Assembly (NCBI GenBank): GCA_023388715.1
Contig: JAEWFT010000045.1
Location: forward strand, 11,688-75,687
DNA from: Pseudomonadota bacterium
GTDB lineage: Bacteria; Pseudomonadota; Gammaproteobacteria; Xanthomonadales; Xanthomonadaceae
Direction of reading: 5' to 3'
Length of the DNA stretch: 64,000 nt
The notes under the pieces were generated by a model. The model saw nothing but the letters and a program-made list of their open reading frames with translations. It ran no database searches and was not told where the DNA came from. The position numbers and the translations under genes were made by a program. This document shows, piece by piece, positions 17,631 through 26,850 of the stretch (within the stretch, counting starts at the first letter, position 1; the number at the start of each line of letters is the position of its first letter).

Positions 17631-18947
17631 TCAGGCGCCGCGCAGGGCCTCGGTGACCGGCAGCCGTGCTGCGCGAAGTGCGGGGAACAGGCCACCCACC
17701 AGACCGATGCCCAGCGCCCACTTCAGGCCGGTCCACAGCAGCTCCGGGGTGACCCGGAACTGGAACACCACCTGGCTGAAGTTCTGCCCCAGCGTGCTCA
17801 CCGTATAGCCGTTGAACACCAGCCACGCGATGCCGGCGCCGAGAAGACCGCCGAGCAGCGCCAGCAGCATCGTCTCCAGCATCACCGCGGTGACCACCGG
17901 CAGCCCGCGGAAGCCCAGTGCGCGCAGGGTGGCGATCTCGCGCGCGCGGCGGGCGACCGCCGCGTACATCGTGTTGAGCGCGCCGAATACCGCGCCGATC
18001 GCCATGATCGTGCCGATCACGGTGCCCAGGATGCGGATCAGCCGGGCCAGCCCCTCCGACTGCTTGCCGAAGTAGTCGCGGGTGGTCTCGACGTCGAGCT
18101 TGAGCCGCGGGTCGGCGGCGAGCGCGGCTTTCAGCTGGCGGAAGCCGTCGTCGCCCGCGAGCTTGACCGTCATCGACTGGTAGGCCGGGCGCTGGTAGGC
18201 CGGCGCCAGCACCTCGGCATCGGCCCACAGCTCGGAGTCATGGGCATCGCCCGACGCGAACACGCCGACCACGGTCCATTGCTGGTTCGCGAGCTTCATC
18301 TGCTTGCCCACGTCCAGCCCGCGGAACTGCTGCTGCGCGCCGCGGCCGACCACGATCTCGCGCAGGCCGGGCGTGAACCGGCGGCCTTCGACGATCTTCA
18401 GCTGCGGCCGGATCGTCCAGCCCGCCGGGCCGACGCCGCGGAACTGCACGTTGGCGTCGGTGCCGTCGGCCATGGTCGGCAGGTTCACCACCTGCGACAG
18501 CTCGGGCGAGGCCAGCGGCTTGCCTTCGGCGTCGCGCGCGATGCCTGGCAGCGCCGCCAGCAGCGGCGCCTGGTCGCGGGTGATGACCGAGTTGGTTTCG
18601 GCCTGCGAGCCGCCGCGCAACAGGATCGCGCTGTCGGTGCTGCCGGTGCTGGCCAGCGTGGCCTTGAAGCCTTCGCCCATCGCCAGCATCGCCACCAGCA
18701 CGCCGACCACGCCGGCAATGCCGACCACGATCACCAGCGAGGCGCCCCAGCGCTGCGGCAGACCGGCAATCCCGATCTTCGCCGCCTCGCGCGCCAGCCG
18801 GCCGCTGCGCGAGAACGCCAGCCACAGCGCTAGCGCCACCGCCAGCACTGGCATCACGAACCAGGGCAGCGCGATCCACGCGCCCAGTGCCGCCATGAGC
18901 AGCACGACCGTGAGCAGGCCGGCCAGGAATCCCTTGAATCGCTTCAT
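17631..18947 (-). CDS. ABC transporter permease, MacB/FtsX type (second permease)
   Basis: A 438-residue inner-membrane permease: transmembrane helices near 8-40, an N-terminal periplasmic core domain (about 75-300), and three C-terminal helices in an FtsX domain (IGTIMAIGAVFGALNTMYAAVARRAREI is the family's hallmark region, read as a segment around residue 325). The start is the ATG of MKRFKGFLAG. It is the last gene of a four-gene efflux set (adaptor, ATPase, two permeases); gap of 10 bases to the upstream permease. Members of this group are mechanotransmission-type exporters acting with a periplasmic adaptor; the cargo is not known. Confidence 0.88.
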   Translation of the reverse strand: MKRFKGFLAGLLTVVLLMAALGAWIALPWFVMPVLAVALALWLAFSRSGRLAREAAKIGIAGLPQRWGASLVIVVGIAGVVGVLVAMLAMGEGFKATLASTGSTDSAILLRGGSQAETNSVITRDQAPLLAALPGIARDAEGKPLASPELSQVVNLPTMADGTDANVQFRGVGPAGWTIRPQLKIVEGRRFTPGLREIVVGRGAQQQFRGLDVGKQMKLANQQWTVVGVFASGDAHDSELWADAEVLAPAYQRPAYQSMTVKLAGDDGFRQLKAALAADPRLKLDVETTRDYFGKQSEGLARLIRILGTVIGTIMAIGAVFGALNTMYAAVARRAREIATLRALGFRGLPVVTAVMLETMLLALLGGLLGAGIAWLVFNGYTVSTLGQNFSQVVFQFRVTPELLWTGLKWALGIGLVGGLFPALRAARLPVTEALRGA

Positions 18948-18957
18948 CTGCGGCTCC

Positions 18958-20115
18958 TCAGCGCCCGGCCAGTGCATCGACGATGTTCAGCCGCATCCCG
19001 CGCAGCGCCGGCAACAGGCCGACCACCACCCCGATCAGCGCGGCCATGCCCAGCCCCATCGCCCAGGTCTGCGGCTGCAGGCCGGGCAGCTGGAGCATCC
19101 CGCCGCTGCCGGCGCTGACCACCGGCACCAGCGCCGCCGCGAGCGCAAGGCCGAGCGCGCCGCCCAGCACCACCAGCAGCACCGACTCGGCCAGCACCAG
19201 CCACAGCACGCTGGCGTTGGAGAAGCCGATCGTCTTCAGCACCGCCAGCTCCGGGATGCGCTCGCGCACCGCCTGGGCCATGGTGTTGCCGGTCAGCAGC
19301 AGCAGGGTGAAGAACACCGCGCCCATGATCGCCGTCACGATCAGGCCGATGTCGGCGAACTGCTTGGCGAAGCTCTGGTTGAACGCCGCCTCGGACTGGG
19401 TCTTGGTCTCGTGGTCGGAGTTCTCGCTGAGCCTGTCGATCGCCAGCGCGACACGGTTGGCCACGTTGCCGTCGCGCGGCTCGACGATGAACCAGCCCAG
19501 CCGCCCCTTGACGTAGTCGTTGGCCTCGTCGAAGTACTTCCAGTGGAAGAACAGCACGTTCTCCTGGCCCTTGAGCTTGGGGTCGTCCACCTTGTAGATG
19601 CCGCGCAGGGTGAAGCTCCAGTCGTTGCTGCCATTGGTCGGGAAGATCGTGGCCTGCAGCGGGATGGTGTCGCCGACCTTCCAGCCGTGGCGCTTGGCCA
19701 GCGACTCGCCGACGATGGCGCCGCGGCGATCCGCGAGCCAGGCCTGCTTCTGCGGGGCCGGCAGCTTGAACTCGGGGTAGAGGTCGAGGTAATCCTCGCT
19801 GACGCTGAAGTTGGGGAAGAAGTTCTTGGGGTCGCGGTAGATGCCGCCGAACCACGCGGCGTACGCCACCCGCTCAACCCCCGGCACCGCGCGCACCCGG
19901 GCGTCCAGGCTGTAGGGCAGCATCTGTGTGATCGACAGCCGCGACATCGTGACCATGCGGTTGGCGCCGGCGACCTCGCCGCCGGAGTTGAAGGCCACGC
20001 GCACCGAGTCGAGCATCCCGAACAGCAGGAACGCGGCGACCACCGACAGCAGCGTGAGCAGGGTGCGGGTCTTGCTGCGGAACAGCGCGGCCCAGATCAG
20101 GTGCAGGTATTTCAT
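18958..20115 (-). CDS. ABC transporter permease, MacB/FtsX type (first permease)
   Basis: A 385-residue permease with one N-terminal transmembrane helix (about 17-38), a large periplasmic MacB-like core domain, and three C-terminal helices (about 260-380) with the motif RERIPELAVLKTIGFSNASV, typical of FtsX-domain permeases. It probably pairs with the second permease as a heterodimer, since canonical MacB carries ATPase and permease in one chain, and here they are separate. Gap of 12 bases after the ATPase gene. Confidence 0.88.
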   Translation of the reverse strand: MKYLHLIWAALFRSKTRTLLTLLSVVAAFLLFGMLDSVRVAFNSGGEVAGANRMVTMSRLSITQMLPYSLDARVRAVPGVERVAYAAWFGGIYRDPKNFFPNFSVSEDYLDLYPEFKLPAPQKQAWLADRRGAIVGESLAKRHGWKVGDTIPLQATIFPTNGSNDWSFTLRGIYKVDDPKLKGQENVLFFHWKYFDEANDYVKGRLGWFIVEPRDGNVANRVALAIDRLSENSDHETKTQSEAAFNQSFAKQFADIGLIVTAIMGAVFFTLLLLTGNTMAQAVRERIPELAVLKTIGFSNASVLWLVLAESVLLVVLGGALGLALAAALVPVVSAGSGGMLQLPGLQPQTWAMGLGMAALIGVVVGLLPALRGMRLNIVDALAGR

Positions 20116-20127
20116 CTGCGTGCTCCG

Positions 20128-20820
<693 letters not shown>

Positions 20821-20849
20821 GCGGATGTCCTTCGGGCGCGTACGCGCGC

Positions 20850-22094
20850 TCAGTCGTTGCTGTCGTCGGTCGCCACGCGCACGCGCGCGCCATCGGCGAG
20901 GGATTCGGGCGGATCGAGCACCAGCGCGTCGCCACCGGCCAGGCCAGTGAGCACTTCGCGGTCCTCGCCGAGGGTGCGGCCGAGGGTGACGGTGCGCTGG
21001 CGCACGGTGTCGCCTTCAACCACGAACGCGACCTCGGCATCGCCGCGACGGGTGAGCGCGGCCGACGGCGCCAGCACGCCCGGCTTGGCTTGCGCCTGCG
21101 CGGGTTGCGGCGCCTCGAGGAAGCCCACGCGCACGCCCATTTCCGGCACGATCCGCGGATCGCCCCGGGCGTCCAGCCCAACCCGCACCTTGACCGTCGC
21201 CTTGCCGCGGTCGGCGGCGGGGATGATCGCGATCACCTTGCCCGGGATCTTCCAGTCCTGGTACGCATTGAGGATGGTCTCCGTCGCCATCCCCGGCTTG
21301 ACCCGGCCGATGAAGGACTCGCCGACCTCGACCTCCACTTCCAGCGACTCCATGTCGACGATGGTGCCGATGCCGGTGCGGGTGAAGCCGCCGCCGGCGG
21401 CCATCGGCGAGACGATCTCGCCCGGTTGCGCGGCCTTGGCGATCACCACCCCGTCGAACGGCGCGCGCACGACGGTGTTGTCCACGCCCTGGGCGGCGAT
21501 CCGCAGGCCGGCGCCTGCCACCTGCACGTTGCGCTGCGCGGTCGCCAGCTGCGCGCGCAGGCCGTCGCGCTGCGCGACCGCCTGCTCGAACTGGGCTCGG
21601 CTGACCAGCTTCTGCGCGGCCAGCGCGCCCAGCCGGCTGGCGTTCGCCTCGGCTTCCTTCAGCTGCGCCTGCACGCCCGCCACCGCGCTGCGCGCCGCCT
21701 GCAATTGCGAGGCCGATAGCTGGCGCTGCTGGTCGGCATCGACCGGATCCAGGGTCGCGATGACCTCGCCCTCGCGCACGCGCTGGCCTTCCTCGATCAG
21801 CACCTCGCGCACCTTGCCCGGCACCTTGGCACTCACCGTGGCCATCCGCCGCGCGACCACGTAGCCGCTGGCGTCAAGCACGCTGGCGCTGCCCGCGCCG
21901 GGGCCTCCGATCGCGGTTGCCTGCGCGGTGCGCACGTCGATCGGGCCGTCGCGGCCCAGCAGCCACCAGCCCGCGGCCGCCAGCACCAGCGCGCCGGCCA
22001 CGCCAAGGCCGATCCACAACCCGCGCTTCGAAGGCGGTGGCGGCGCGCTGCGGTCGATCTTCAATGAATTGAGCAGGTCGGCGGAGGTATTCAT
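20850..22094 (-). CDS. Periplasmic adaptor subunit (HlyD/MacA family)
   Basis: A membrane-fusion protein of 414 residues: cytoplasmic N-terminus, one transmembrane helix (about 27-47), a barrel-sandwich/lipoyl domain split around a coiled-coil hairpin (about 85-200, with SKVPGKVREVLIEEGQRVREGE typical), then beta-barrel domains. It should link the ABC permeases to an outer-membrane channel; no TolC-like gene is in the window. A TTGACA hexamer on the minus strand (22184-22189) may be the -35 of the operon's promoter, but a good -10 was not found. Confidence 0.9.
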   Translation of the reverse strand: MNTSADLLNSLKIDRSAPPPPSKRGLWIGLGVAGALVLAAAGWWLLGRDGPIDVRTAQATAIGGPGAGSASVLDASGYVVARRMATVSAKVPGKVREVLIEEGQRVREGEVIATLDPVDADQQRQLSASQLQAARSAVAGVQAQLKEAEANASRLGALAAQKLVSRAQFEQAVAQRDGLRAQLATAQRNVQVAGAGLRIAAQGVDNTVVRAPFDGVVIAKAAQPGEIVSPMAAGGGFTRTGIGTIVDMESLEVEVEVGESFIGRVKPGMATETILNAYQDWKIPGKVIAIIPAADRGKATVKVRVGLDARGDPRIVPEMGVRVGFLEAPQPAQAQAKPGVLAPSAALTRRGDAEVAFVVEGDTVRQRTVTLGRTLGEDREVLTGLAGGDALVLDPPESLADGARVRVATDDSND

Positions 22095-22196
22095 GGGCGG
22101 CGTTGGCGGGATGCGCGAAGTGTGGGAGTCGGCCCGGGCGCTGCCCAGTTGCCGGAAGTCACCTTCTCCTGCACCTTCGGTATTGTCAAGGTTCCT

Positions 22197-22493
22197 TTAC
22201 ATGCCCGCATCGATCACCGCACGCAGCGCGTGCAGGTGGGTACCCAGCGCCTTGCGACCCGAGCGGCTCAGCGCATACCAGGTCACCGGCTTGCGCTCCA
22301 CGAAATCCCGCCGCAGCACCAGGTAACCCGCCTCCTCCAGCCGCCGCAGCTGCGCGCCGAGGTTGCCGTCGGTGAGCGCGAGCTCCTGCTTGAAGCGCGC
22401 GAAGCTGATCTCGCCGTGGCGCGCCAGCAGCACCGCGATCGCCAGCCGCGCGCGATGCTCGAACGCCGGATCGAGTTGCTCCAGCGCTTTCAT
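22197..22493 (-). CDS. Small winged-helix transcriptional regulator
   Basis: A 98-residue DNA-binding protein resembling the short winged-helix regulators annotated as MarR/PadR-like (domain of the DUF2250/HTH_34 type). FARFKQELALTDGNLGAQLRRL is the helix-turn-helix (about 30-50) and YLVLRRDFVERKPVTWYALS the wing. The start is the ATG of MKALEQLDPAFE, which overlaps the stop of the upstream membrane-protein gene by 4 bases. The pair lies downstream of a palindrome at 23111-23127 in the promoter, so it probably autoregulates its own operon and may also control the adjacent efflux set. Confidence 0.85.
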   Translation of the reverse strand: MKALEQLDPAFEHRARLAIAVLLARHGEISFARFKQELALTDGNLGAQLRRLEEAGYLVLRRDFVERKPVTWYALSRSGRKALGTHLHALRAVIDAGM

Positions 22494-23074
22494 TGCGCGG
22501 CGCCGGCGACGTCCTCGGCGGCGCGCGCGCGGGCTGCGAACACGGCCGCCAGCAGCAGGCAGGCGGCCATCAACGCGCCGGTCATCGTCCACGCATACGG
22601 CAGGCGCCACACCACCAGCGCCACGTAGCCGGCGAAGGCCAGCAGCCCGCACCACAGCAGCGGACGCTCCAGGTGCACGCCGGCCAGCCCGTAGACGAGG
22701 CCGGTGGTGAGCAGGAAGCCGGCGGCCGCGTCATTGCTGAAGCCGTGCGCGAGCATCGGCAGCGCGGTCAGGAAGTAGCCAATGCCGCCGACCACCCAGT
22801 GCAGGCCGTAACGCTTGCCCTGCGCGACGTCGCGCACGCCGCGCTTGCGGTCGTCGCGCTCGCCCATCCACCAGCTGAAACCCCCGCCGCCGATGCCCAC
22901 CACCAGCCAGTACAGGCCGGCGATGCGCGGGGCGAAGTCGGCCGCCGCGAAACCCAGGAACACGGCCACCGCCCAGAACACGAAGAGCGCCGGGATGCCC
23001 ACGGGCTGCTCGCGCCGGCGCACCGCCGAGCGGATGTAGTCGAGGTCCTGCTGTAACTGTTCGGTCCTGGTCAT
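22490..23074 (-). CDS. Multipass membrane protein partner of the winged-helix regulator
   Basis: A 194-residue protein with a charged N-terminal helix (MTRTEQLQQDLDYIRSAVRRRE) followed by about five transmembrane segments. I do not recognise a functional family. Membrane proteins with this kind of N-terminus are commonly encoded next to short winged-helix regulators, which suggests a sensor or regulator-sequestering role; that is inference. It is the first gene of a two-gene operon and overlaps the regulator by 4 bases. Confidence 0.8.
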   Translation of the reverse strand: MTRTEQLQQDLDYIRSAVRRREQPVGIPALFVFWAVAVFLGFAAADFAPRIAGLYWLVVGIGGGGFSWWMGERDDRKRGVRDVAQGKRYGLHWVVGGIGYFLTALPMLAHGFSNDAAAGFLLTTGLVYGLAGVHLERPLLWCGLLAFAGYVALVVWRLPYAWTMTGALMAACLLLAAVFAARARAAEDVAGAAQ

Positions 23075-23094
23075 GGCACTCTCGCTGCGGCGGC

Positions 23095-23134
23095 TGATGT
23101 TTCGCAGAGTACTCTACAAAATAGAGTTTGCAAG
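23095..23134 (-). promoter_or_regulatory. Promoter with palindromic operator of the regulator operon
   Basis: Reading the minus strand, TTGCAA (-35-like) is followed by 16 bases and TACTCT (-10-like). The spacer contains the palindrome ACTCTA-CAAAA-TAGAGT (23111-23127; 6-base perfect arms). An AT-rich palindrome here stands out against very GC-rich surroundings. It lies about 37 bases upstream of the first start codon, the expected place for an autorepressor operator. The binding protein is inferred to be the winged-helix protein encoded downstream. Confidence 0.6.
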
Positions 23135-23166
23135 CGAGATGACGTGCCGTCGGACGAACGGTTGGT

Positions 23167-24540
23167 TCAGGCGGAGCGGGACTTCAGCACTTCAAACGCC
23201 GCGCGCAGGCCCTGCGCCTCGCCGCCGGCGGGCTTGCCGGGGCGGTCGGCGTCGTTCCAGGCGTAGACATCGACATGCGCCCAGCGCTGCCCGGCGGCGA
23301 CGTAGCGCTCGAGGAACAGGGCCGCGGTGACGCTGCCGGCCATCGGCGTGCTGCTGCCATTGGCGATGTCGGCGATGCCGCTGGTGAGGTAGCGCAGGTA
23401 AGGGCGCCACAGCGGCATCCGCCACAGCGGGTCGCGGGTGGCATTGCCGGCGTCCAGCCAGTCGTTGGCCAGCGCGTCGTCGTTGGCGTACAGCGCCGGC
23501 AGGTCGGGGCCCAGCGCGATCCGGGCGGCGCCGGTGAGGGTGGCGAAGTCCAGCAGCAGGTCCGGCTTGAGTTCGCAGGCGCGCGCCAGGGTGTCCGCCA
23601 GCACCACGCGGCCTTCGGCATCGGTATTGTCAATTTCGACGCTGGCGCCGACCCGCGTGGCCACCACCTCGCCGGGGCGAAAGGCGTTGGGGCCAATCGC
23701 GTTTTCCACCGCCGGCACCAGCACGGTCAGCCGCAGCTTGAGCTTGCGCGCCATCACCAGCGCCGCCAGCGCCAACGCATGCGCGGCGCCGCCCATGTCC
23801 TTCTTCATGTTGCGCATGCCGGCCGCGGCCTTGATGTCCAGGCCGCCGGTGTCGAAGCACACGCCCTTGCCGCAGATCGCCACGTGCGGATGCGCCGGGT
23901 CCCCCCAGGTCATCTCGATCAGACGCGGCCCGCGGTGCGAGGCGCGGCCGACGGCGTGGATCGCCGGGTAGTTCTGCGCCAGCAGTTCCTCGCCGGCGAC
24001 CACCGCAACGGTTGCACCGTGCGCCTGCGCGATCGCGCGCGCCTCGGCTTCCAGCTGCTCCGGGCCCATGTCCTCGGTGGGGGTGTTGACCAGGTCGCGC
24101 ACGCGCGCGCAGGCCGCGAGCAGGTCGAAGGTTTCCTCGTCGAACGCGCCGACCAGCCGCGACGCTTGACGCTCCTGCTTGCGGTAGCGGTCGAAGCGGT
24201 ACAGGCCCAGTCCCCAGCCCAGCTGCAGCGCGCGCGCGGCGTCCGCATCGGGGGCGTCCGCGGCCTGCCAGTCCGCGGCGGGGAGCGCCTTGGGCGCATG
24301 CGCATAGGAGAACGGATCGTGGATGTCGGCGATCCCGATGACGGCGCCGGCAAGCGCGCCGCTGGCGTCGCTCCATGCCAGCGCGCTGCCGCCGCTGCCA
24401 TCGAAGCGGTGGGCCGCGATCCACGCCTGCACCGCCTGCGGCTGGGTGGCCAGCCACTCGGCCAGGCGCTGCTTGTCGACCACGTGCAGCGGAAGCGGCG
24501 TGGCATCGGCGGGCGCGGCGAATCCGTTCGGCAGGCTCAT
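23167..24540 (-). CDS. Leucyl aminopeptidase family (M17) protein
   Basis: A cytoplasmic, two-metal aminopeptidase of 457 residues, related to PepA/PepB. The catalytic domain shows GKGVCFDTGGLDIK at 224-237 (metal-binding Lys and Asp, catalytic Lys) and the family signature NTDAEGR at 305-311 with its metal ligands. The N-terminal domain (about 1-150) is less conserved, as in other proteobacterial M17 paralogues. It overlaps the upstream HAD gene by 4 bases. Confidence 0.93.
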   Translation of the reverse strand: MSLPNGFAAPADATPLPLHVVDKQRLAEWLATQPQAVQAWIAAHRFDGSGGSALAWSDASGALAGAVIGIADIHDPFSYAHAPKALPAADWQAADAPDADAARALQLGWGLGLYRFDRYRKQERQASRLVGAFDEETFDLLAACARVRDLVNTPTEDMGPEQLEAEARAIAQAHGATVAVVAGEELLAQNYPAIHAVGRASHRGPRLIEMTWGDPAHPHVAICGKGVCFDTGGLDIKAAAGMRNMKKDMGGAAHALALAALVMARKLKLRLTVLVPAVENAIGPNAFRPGEVVATRVGASVEIDNTDAEGRVVLADTLARACELKPDLLLDFATLTGAARIALGPDLPALYANDDALANDWLDAGNATRDPLWRMPLWRPYLRYLTSGIADIANGSSTPMAGSVTAALFLERYVAAGQRWAHVDVYAWNDADRPGKPAGGEAQGLRAAFEVLKSRSA

Positions 24541-25250
24541 GCAGGCAGGTCCTCGTGGTGGCCGGCTTCGATCAGCTCGGCCAGTTCGCTCAGGGTGGCG
24601 ATGCGCAGGTCGGCCGGCGGCATGCCATCCGGCCAGTGGTGGTCGCCGCGGTCGATCCAGCAGCTGCGCAGGCCGGCATTGGCCGCGCCGAAGACGTCGG
24701 TGTGCGGATGGTCGCCCACGTGCAGCACGGACCCGGGCGGCAGCCGCAGGCGCTCGCAGGCGGCGTGGAACAGGGCCGGATCCGGCTTGGGCGCGCCGAA
24801 TTCGCGCGCACCCAGCTGGAAGCGGAACAGCGGCGCGATCCCGATTTGCGCGAGGTCGGCGTTGCCATTGGTCAGCGCGGCGATCGGCAGGCGCCGGGCG
24901 ATGCGCGCCAGCGCGTCGCGGGCATCGGGGTAGAAATCCACCCGGTTACGCTCGTGGAAGAAGATTGCGTAGGCCGCGCTCGCAAGCCCCGGATCGCCGC
25001 CGCTTTCGTGCAGCGCACGCTCGATGGTGAGCCGGCGCAGCAGGCCGAGGTCATGCGCGTGCTGCGGGAACTCGGCGAACACGCGTTCGCGCAACGCGCG
25101 CATCTCGCCGATCGGGAAGCGTTCGGCGGTGCGCGGGCTGTGGGCGACGAACCAGTCGTGCAGGGTGCGCTCGATCCGCTCGCCGATCGGGGCGAAGGGC
25201 CACAGGGTATCGTCGAGGTCGAAGGTGATGGCGCGGATGGCGAAGTTCAC
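24537..25250 (-). CDS. HAD-superfamily phosphatase (YigB-like)
   Basis: A cytoplasmic haloacid dehalogenase-type phosphatase of 237 residues. Motif I is ITFDLDDTLW (nucleophile and acid Asp), motif II ALTNGN, motif III Lys in GAPKPDPALF, and motif IV HVGDHPHTDVFGA. The overall pattern is that of YigB, which removes phosphate from flavin precursors (5-amino-6-(5-phosphoribitylamino)uracil); other small phosphates are possible. The start is a GTG (VNFAIRAITF); sequence further upstream is not family-like. It overlaps the aminopeptidase by 4 bases. Confidence 0.88.
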   Translation of the reverse strand: MNFAIRAITFDLDDTLWPFAPIGERIERTLHDWFVAHSPRTAERFPIGEMRALRERVFAEFPQHAHDLGLLRRLTIERALHESGGDPGLASAAYAIFFHERNRVDFYPDARDALARIARRLPIAALTNGNADLAQIGIAPLFRFQLGAREFGAPKPDPALFHAACERLRLPPGSVLHVGDHPHTDVFGAANAGLRSCWIDRGDHHWPDGMPPADLRIATLSELAELIEAGHHEDLPA

Positions 25251-25287
25251 CGCGCCATTGTAGCCGTCCGCATGCGCCCGCCCGGCG

Positions 25288-26421
25288 CTACTCCAGCAGT
25301 TGGGCCCAGCCTTCCATGCCGTCAAGGCGCAGCAGCACGATCTTGGCGCACACCAGCATCGGCACCGCCAGCAGCAGGCCGATGATGCCCCACATCGAGC
25401 CGAACACCATCAACGCCAGGATCAGGATCAGCGGCGAGATCGCCATCGTCTTGCCAAGCACGATCGGGGTCAGGATCTGCCCCTCCAGGGTGTGCAGGCC
25501 CAGGTAGATCGCCGCCGGCAACAGCGCCTGCAGCGGGGCGTCGTACGTGGCGAAGCCCATCAGCAGCATCACGATCATCCCGATCAGCGGGCCGACGTAG
25601 GGCGCGAAGTTGAGCACCGCCGCCATCGTGCCCCACAGCAACGCCTCGTCCAGCGGCAGGTCGAGGAAGAACAGCAGGCAGGCCGCGAAAATCAGCCCGA
25701 CAACCACGTTGATCACGGTGATGGTCAACACGTAGCGGCTGACCTCGAGCTCGATCGCCTTCAGGATTTCCACCGTGACCTTCTTCTTCTGTCGGTCCGG
25801 CAGCAGCGCGATCGCGTTGCGCCGCAGGTCCTGGCCGTAGACCATGAAGAAAAAGGTCAGCAGTACGACCGCCAGCACCGCGGTGATCACCTTCGGGGTC
25901 GCGGTCAGCGCCTTGTAGGGATCGTTGACCTCCGTCTTGACCACCTGCACCTGCTTCCCGGAGGTCTCTCCGCCGGCGGCGCGCGCGATGTTTTCCGCCG
26001 CCTCGTTGGCCGCCTGCACGGGCTTGGTGATCTTCTGCAGCTTGGGCGTCAGGCTGCGCAGTTCGCGCGGCGCCTCGCGGATCCATTCGCCGGCCGGCTG
26101 CACCAGTTGCTGGCCCAGCAACACGGCGATCGCGATGCCACTGAACAGCACCGCCAGCGCGCTGATGAACCGCGGCACGCGCGCGCGCTGCAGGACGCGG
26201 ATGATCGGATTGCCGACCAGCGCGAAGAACATCGCCAGCAGCACGGGCAGGATCACCGACTGCGTGGCCCACAGCACGACGCCCACCGCCAGCACCGCCA
26301 GCACCACCAGCGACAGGGGCGCGCGTGGACGCGGGGCCGGGCCCTCGGGCGGCGCCGGTGGCGGCGTGCCCGGCACCACCACCGGTTGCGGCGGCGCGCC
26401 GGGCGGAAGCGTCGCGCTCAT
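25288..26421 (-). CDS. AI-2E family (PerM/TqsA-type) transporter
   Basis: A 377-residue integral membrane protein with a Pro-rich cytoplasmic N-terminus and about eight transmembrane helices. The family pattern is clear: VVLWATQSVILPVLLAMFFAL near the N-terminus, LNFAPYVGPLIG in the second half, and LTPIVLGKTMAISPL before the last helices. Family members include autoinducer-2 exporters and sodium/proton antiporters, so the substrate is not known. The start overlaps the stop of the upstream gene by 4 bases, tying it to the YqjDE-like genes. Confidence 0.9.
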   Translation of the reverse strand: MSATLPPGAPPQPVVVPGTPPPAPPEGPAPRPRAPLSLVVLAVLAVGVVLWATQSVILPVLLAMFFALVGNPIIRVLQRARVPRFISALAVLFSGIAIAVLLGQQLVQPAGEWIREAPRELRSLTPKLQKITKPVQAANEAAENIARAAGGETSGKQVQVVKTEVNDPYKALTATPKVITAVLAVVLLTFFFMVYGQDLRRNAIALLPDRQKKKVTVEILKAIELEVSRYVLTITVINVVVGLIFAACLLFFLDLPLDEALLWGTMAAVLNFAPYVGPLIGMIVMLLMGFATYDAPLQALLPAAIYLGLHTLEGQILTPIVLGKTMAISPLILILALMVFGSMWGIIGLLLAVPMLVCAKIVLLRLDGMEGWAQLLE

Positions 26422-26846
26422 GCGCCCTGGTCCAGGCCGGCGGCGAATTGCGCGGGTGCGGGCGGAACAACCGGCGCCTCGGTACCTGCCACGGCCGCGG
26501 TGGCCGCGCCTTCGGCGGCATTGGCGGCGTCCTCGGCTTCCTTGGCCGCCACCTGCGCGCCGGTGCCGGCGAAGATGCCGGCCAGCGCGGTCGCAAGATT
26601 CAATACGCCGCCGCTGCCCGCCACCCGGAGTGGCTGCGCGCGGCCGGAGATGAAGCCAGCGGCGAGCCCGGCGGCCACGATCCGGCCAGGGGTCCAGCTG
26701 GCACGCCAGGTGCCCTTGAAGCTGGTCCAGCGGCCCGCGGCGACACGCTCGCTGCTCTCCAGCGCCTGCTCGGCCTGGGTGACTTTCTCGATCAGCGCCT
26801 CGAAGCCCACCTGTGTCTCCCTGCTGGCCGTGCTGCCCATCGACAT
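26418..26846 (-). CDS. Hypothetical membrane-associated protein of the YqjDE-like cluster
   Basis: A 142-residue protein with no family I can name. The N-terminus (about 1-50) is a charged helix with TSFKGTWRASWTPGRIVAAG, after which comes a Gly/Ala-rich hydrophobic segment (IVAAGLAAGFISG and LATALAGIFAGTG) and an Ala/Pro-rich tail. The start could be either of two ATGs 6 bases apart. Its place, 4 bases after the YqjE-like gene and overlapping the transporter, mirrors YqjK in yqjDEK operons, but the sequences are not clearly alike. Confidence 0.7.
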   Translation of the reverse strand: MSMGSTASRETQVGFEALIEKVTQAEQALESSERVAAGRWTSFKGTWRASWTPGRIVAAGLAAGFISGRAQPLRVAGSGGVLNLATALAGIFAGTGAQVAAKEAEDAANAAEGAATAAVAGTEAPVVPPAPAQFAAGLDQGA

Positions 26847-26850
26847 GTAC

